DNA of 64,000 nucleotides from Pseudomonas sp. UYIF39. Lineage in GTDB: Bacteria > Pseudomonadota > Gammaproteobacteria > Pseudomonadales > Pseudomonadaceae. The notes under the pieces are model-generated. The model was not told where the DNA came from and did no database searches. It saw only the letters and a program-made list of their open reading frames with translations. A program made the position numbers and the translations under genes. This document shows, piece by piece, positions 63,375 to 64,000 of the stretch (positions are counted from its first letter, which is position 1; every line of letters starts with the position of its first letter). Location of the stretch: assembly GCF_029963765.1 (NCBI RefSeq), contig NZ_JALBYU010000009.1:186001-250000 (forward strand), in the 5' to 3' direction.

Positions 63375-64000
63375 GTGTTTTGCGCCACGGCGATCGCGGG
63401 CAACAGGTCCGCATACTGCAACAGCGGCTCAACATGCACGGCGCCGGTCTGGATCCGGACGGCGATTTCGGTGATGCCACCGAATCCGCAGTGCGTAATT
63501 ACCAGCGTCAGGTTGGGTTGGTAATTGACGGTATTGCGGGCTCGAAAACCGCTCTGGCGCTGGCCGGCGCCGATTGTTCGAACCTGCTGCAGCACGCCCT
63601 GTTGGTGAAAGCCGCTGCGCGCCTTGGCGTTGAGCTCGCGGCGGTCATGGCGGTCAACGAAGTCGAAAGCCAAGGCAGCGGTTTCCTGGACAACGGCAAG
63701 CCGAAGATTCTTTTTGAACGCCACATCATGTATCGCCAACTCAGCACGCCGCGCACACCTGGTGATGATCCAGACGATTTGAAGGCAAACGCCGACCAAT
63801 TGGCTGTGCTCCAGCCCAACCTGGTCAATCCGAAAGCAGGTGGTTACGCCGGCGGAACGGCAGAGCACCAGCGCCTGGCGAATGCCCGACTGATTGACGA
63901 TCTGTGCGCGTTGGAGTCGGCCAGCTGGGGCGCCTTTCAGGTGATGGGTTACCACGCAGTGCGCCTCGGATACGCCAGCGTGATGGAATTTGCCGATCGG
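63371..64000 (+). CDS. N-acetylmuramidase-family endolysin with peptidoglycan-binding domain (3' end outside window)
   Basis: At least 210 codons from ATG 63371 to the window edge with no stop. An N-terminal PG_binding_1 domain (LRHGDRGQQVRILQQRLN, VRNYQRQVGLVIDGIAG) is followed by an N-acetylmuramidase domain whose probable catalytic Glu lies in MAVNEVESQGSGF. The Pseudomonas enzyme replaces the usual P2 K lysin. Coupled to the holin by an ATGA overlap. Confidence 0.9.
   Translation, partial: MSVLRHGDRGQQVRILQQRLNMHGAGLDPDGDFGDATESAVRNYQRQVGLVIDGIAGSKTALALAGADCSNLLQHALLVKAAARLGVELAAVMAVNEVESQGSGFLDNGKPKILFERHIMYRQLSTPRTPGDDPDDLKANADQLAVLQPNLVNPKAGGYAGGTAEHQRLANARLIDDLCALESASWGAFQVMGYHAVRLGYASVMEFADR

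Larger units (their letters stand above)
50681..64000. mobile_element. P2-like prophage or prophage remnant (right end outside window)
   Basis: From the tRNA relic rightward the region holds phage early genes, an antirepressor, a low-GC cargo cassette and the P2-type late block Q-P / O-N-M-L-X-holin-lysin in canonical order and orientation. The left boundary could be the tRNA-Gly relic, tRNA-Thr or the end of the AT-rich stretch. The right boundary is not in the window. No integrase, immunity repressor, Cox or gpA-type replication gene is visible here. Confidence 0.85.

Overview
The window is a Pseudomonas chromosome segment, most like the P. fluorescens group. The evidence is the gene order (glnA-ntrBC-trmL-secB-grxC-gpmI-envC-ctpA-hisBHAF-mutY-yggX, then a polar amino acid ABC operon), high GC, and GTGGGAGCGAGC-type REP hairpins between genes. 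This call rests on recalled synteny and sequence style; no database was searched.

Layout. 1-9933: a large DUF2339 membrane protein (cut by the left edge), glycogen phosphorylase, a YkgJ-type cysteine-cluster protein, the GTPase TypA and ThiI. 9934-16300: a nitrogen-control block with glnA and ntrBC behind sigma-54 promoters, NtrC-type sites and, downstream of ntrC, a three-repeat sRNA gene that fits NrsZ. 16297-23810: trmL, secB, grxC, an inactive rhodanese, gpmI, envC, ctpA and a polysaccharide-deacetylase-like gene. 24008-28016: two trypsin-like exported proteases arranged as a duplication, with one decayed and one intact solute-binding protein gene. 28094-31143: hisBHAF. 31407-37325: an OFA-type transporter, a PanZ-like protein, AsmA, MutY and YggX, followed by tRNA-Phe. 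37610-49259: mostly accessory or variable genes (DUF1016 nuclease, hydrolase, two tandem lysine-rich paralogues), gabP, a basic amino acid ABC transporter, a methyltransferase and a deaminase-fold protein.

From tRNA-Thr at 49389 to the right edge the DNA is mobile or accessory. First come a two-gene membrane/beta-rich cassette and a 3' half of tRNA-Gly(CCC), which looks like an attachment-site relic. Next is an AT-rich stretch, then a structured leader RNA able to form mutually exclusive hairpins around a ribosome-binding site. Small phage genes and a P22-type antirepressor follow. The P2-like late block is in canonical order: portal Q and terminase P on the minus strand, then capsid genes O N M L, tail X, holin and endolysin on the plus strand.

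Between the phage early genes and the portal lies a low-GC three-gene cassette: a GHKL-ATPase with a STAS-like N-terminus, a DUF4325 STAS-like protein and a membrane-anchored helical protein. It looks like a partner-switching module in a position where P2-type prophages often carry antiviral cargo, and it is the best candidate here for an undescribed system. No integrase, immunity repressor or replication endonuclease is visible within the window, so the prophage is either defective or keeps those genes beyond the right edge.
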